6,392 nt of DNA from Streptosporangiaceae bacterium. Lineage in GTDB: Bacteria > Actinomycetota > Actinomycetes > Streptosporangiales > Streptosporangiaceae. Of this stretch, positions 5,930 through 6,392 are shown piece by piece. A program made the translations under genes and the position numbers. The stretch covers positions 1-6,392 of the forward strand of contig JASHXW010000513.1 in NCBI GenBank assembly GCA_030043395.1. Direction: 5' to 3'. The notes under the pieces were generated by a model. That model was not told where the DNA came from. It saw only the letters and a list, made by a program, of their open reading frames with translations, and ran no database searches. The stretch's first letter is position 1. Each line of letters starts with the position of its first letter.

Positions 5930-6392
5930 TTAGGGCCTGCGCCGTCGGGTGCGGCGCGCTTGTCTGCCCTTGGGGCTTACGGCGGCGTCGGGATCGCCGT
6001 TGCCAGAGGCGGTCCCGCCGCTCGCGCGTCCCGCTGAGCCTGCGCTCCCGGAGGCAGCCTCGCCATTTCCGGCGGGCTCGGTGCCATCGGCGCTGTTCGC
6101 GCGCGCGGGCTCGTCGGGCTCGGCGGCGAAACTGGCGGAGCTCACGCGCTCGCTGATCGCCGTCCACGCAGCCTCGGCGGCCTGCTGCTCGGCCTCCTTC
6201 TTAGTGCGCCCTTCGCCTTCGCCGTACACCTGGCCCGCGATCTTGGCGATCGCGCGGAAGGACTTTTGATGGTCGGGCCCGCTCTCCTCGACCACGTACT
6301 CAGGCCCGCCAAGGTCCTCGGCCGCAGTGAGCTCCTGCAGCGACGTCTTCCAGTCAAGCCCTGCTCCCAGCCGGGCCGACCGCGCGATCACC
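5930..6392 (-). CDS. rnc: Ribonuclease III, C-terminal part (dsRNA-binding domain and tail), cut by the window edge
   Basis: Endoribonuclease III cleaves double-stranded RNA in rRNA precursors and some mRNAs in the cytoplasm. Only the last 154 codons or so are present; the catalytic domain and the start lie beyond base 6392. Visible residues begin with [20 protein letters not shown], the usual linker and first helix of the RNase III double-stranded-RNA-binding domain. The domain continues through [11 protein letters not shown], a central beta region, and the C-terminal helix signature [13 protein letters not shown], so it looks complete. After it comes a 70-residue tail rich in Ala, Gly, Ser, Glu and Asp that ends in the basic run [11 protein letters not shown] before a TAA stop. 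Many bacterial RNase III proteins end soon after the domain, so this tail is an addition, probably disordered (inference). The next gene, mutM, starts 21 bp downstream on the same strand, which suggests co-transcription. Identity is confident from the domain plus the rnc-mutM-smc-ftsY context. Confidence 0.93.
   Translation of the reverse strand, partial: VIARSARLGAGLDWKTSLQELTAAEDLGGPEYVVEESGPDHQKSFRAIAKIAGQVYGEGEGRTKKEAEQQAAEAAWTAISERVSSASFAAEPDEPARANSADGTEPAGNGEAASGSAGSAGRASGGTASGNGDPDAAVSPKGRQARRTRRRRP

Overview
This 6.4 kb window is high-GC DNA (roughly 70% by eye) carrying a conserved actinobacterial housekeeping cluster. Every convincing gene lies on the minus strand, so transcription runs from the right end of the window to the left. 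In that direction the order is rnc (3' part only) > mutM > acylphosphatase > a 62-residue coiled-coil protein > smc > ftsY (5' part only). This gene order, the GTG starts, the GC-rich third positions and the protein features point to an Actinomycetota chromosome, perhaps a Streptomyces- or Streptosporangium-like lineage. I cannot name a genus.

Right part (about 4674-6392): the double-stranded-RNA-binding end of RNase III, with an unusual 70-residue low-complexity tail ending in arginines, is followed after 21 bp by formamidopyrimidine-DNA glycosylase (GTG start). Its stop codon overlaps the GTG start of acylphosphatase (GTGA), so these genes look like one translationally coupled operon.

Middle (4020-4673): a mostly non-coding 654 bp stretch. 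It holds a short gene (4330-4518) with a good ribosome binding site and a perfect heptad pattern, a candidate promoter flanked by two copies of an 11 bp direct repeat, two small tandem-repeat arrays (a strict 16 bp period and a 22-23 bp period) sharing a GGGCAGCC-like core, and a hairpin just upstream of smc. No RNA gene or transposon was seen there.

Left part (1-4019): a full-length smc (1220 residues) with all ATPase motifs, a hinge and two coiled-coil arms, one broken by an acidic Gly/Pro-rich segment. A 128 bp spacer with two inverted repeats follows, then the membrane-anchor start of ftsY, the signal-recognition-particle receptor, which runs off the left edge.

Together the genes cover RNA processing, repair of oxidised guanine, a small metabolic enzyme, chromosome compaction and segregation, and membrane-protein targeting. 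They are adjacent by conserved synteny rather than as one pathway. I found no defence system, mobile element or other new multi-gene system. The points worth a second look are the small coiled-coil gene, the repeat arrays and direct repeats around it, the hairpins flanking smc, and the low-complexity additions to SMC, RNase III and acylphosphatase.
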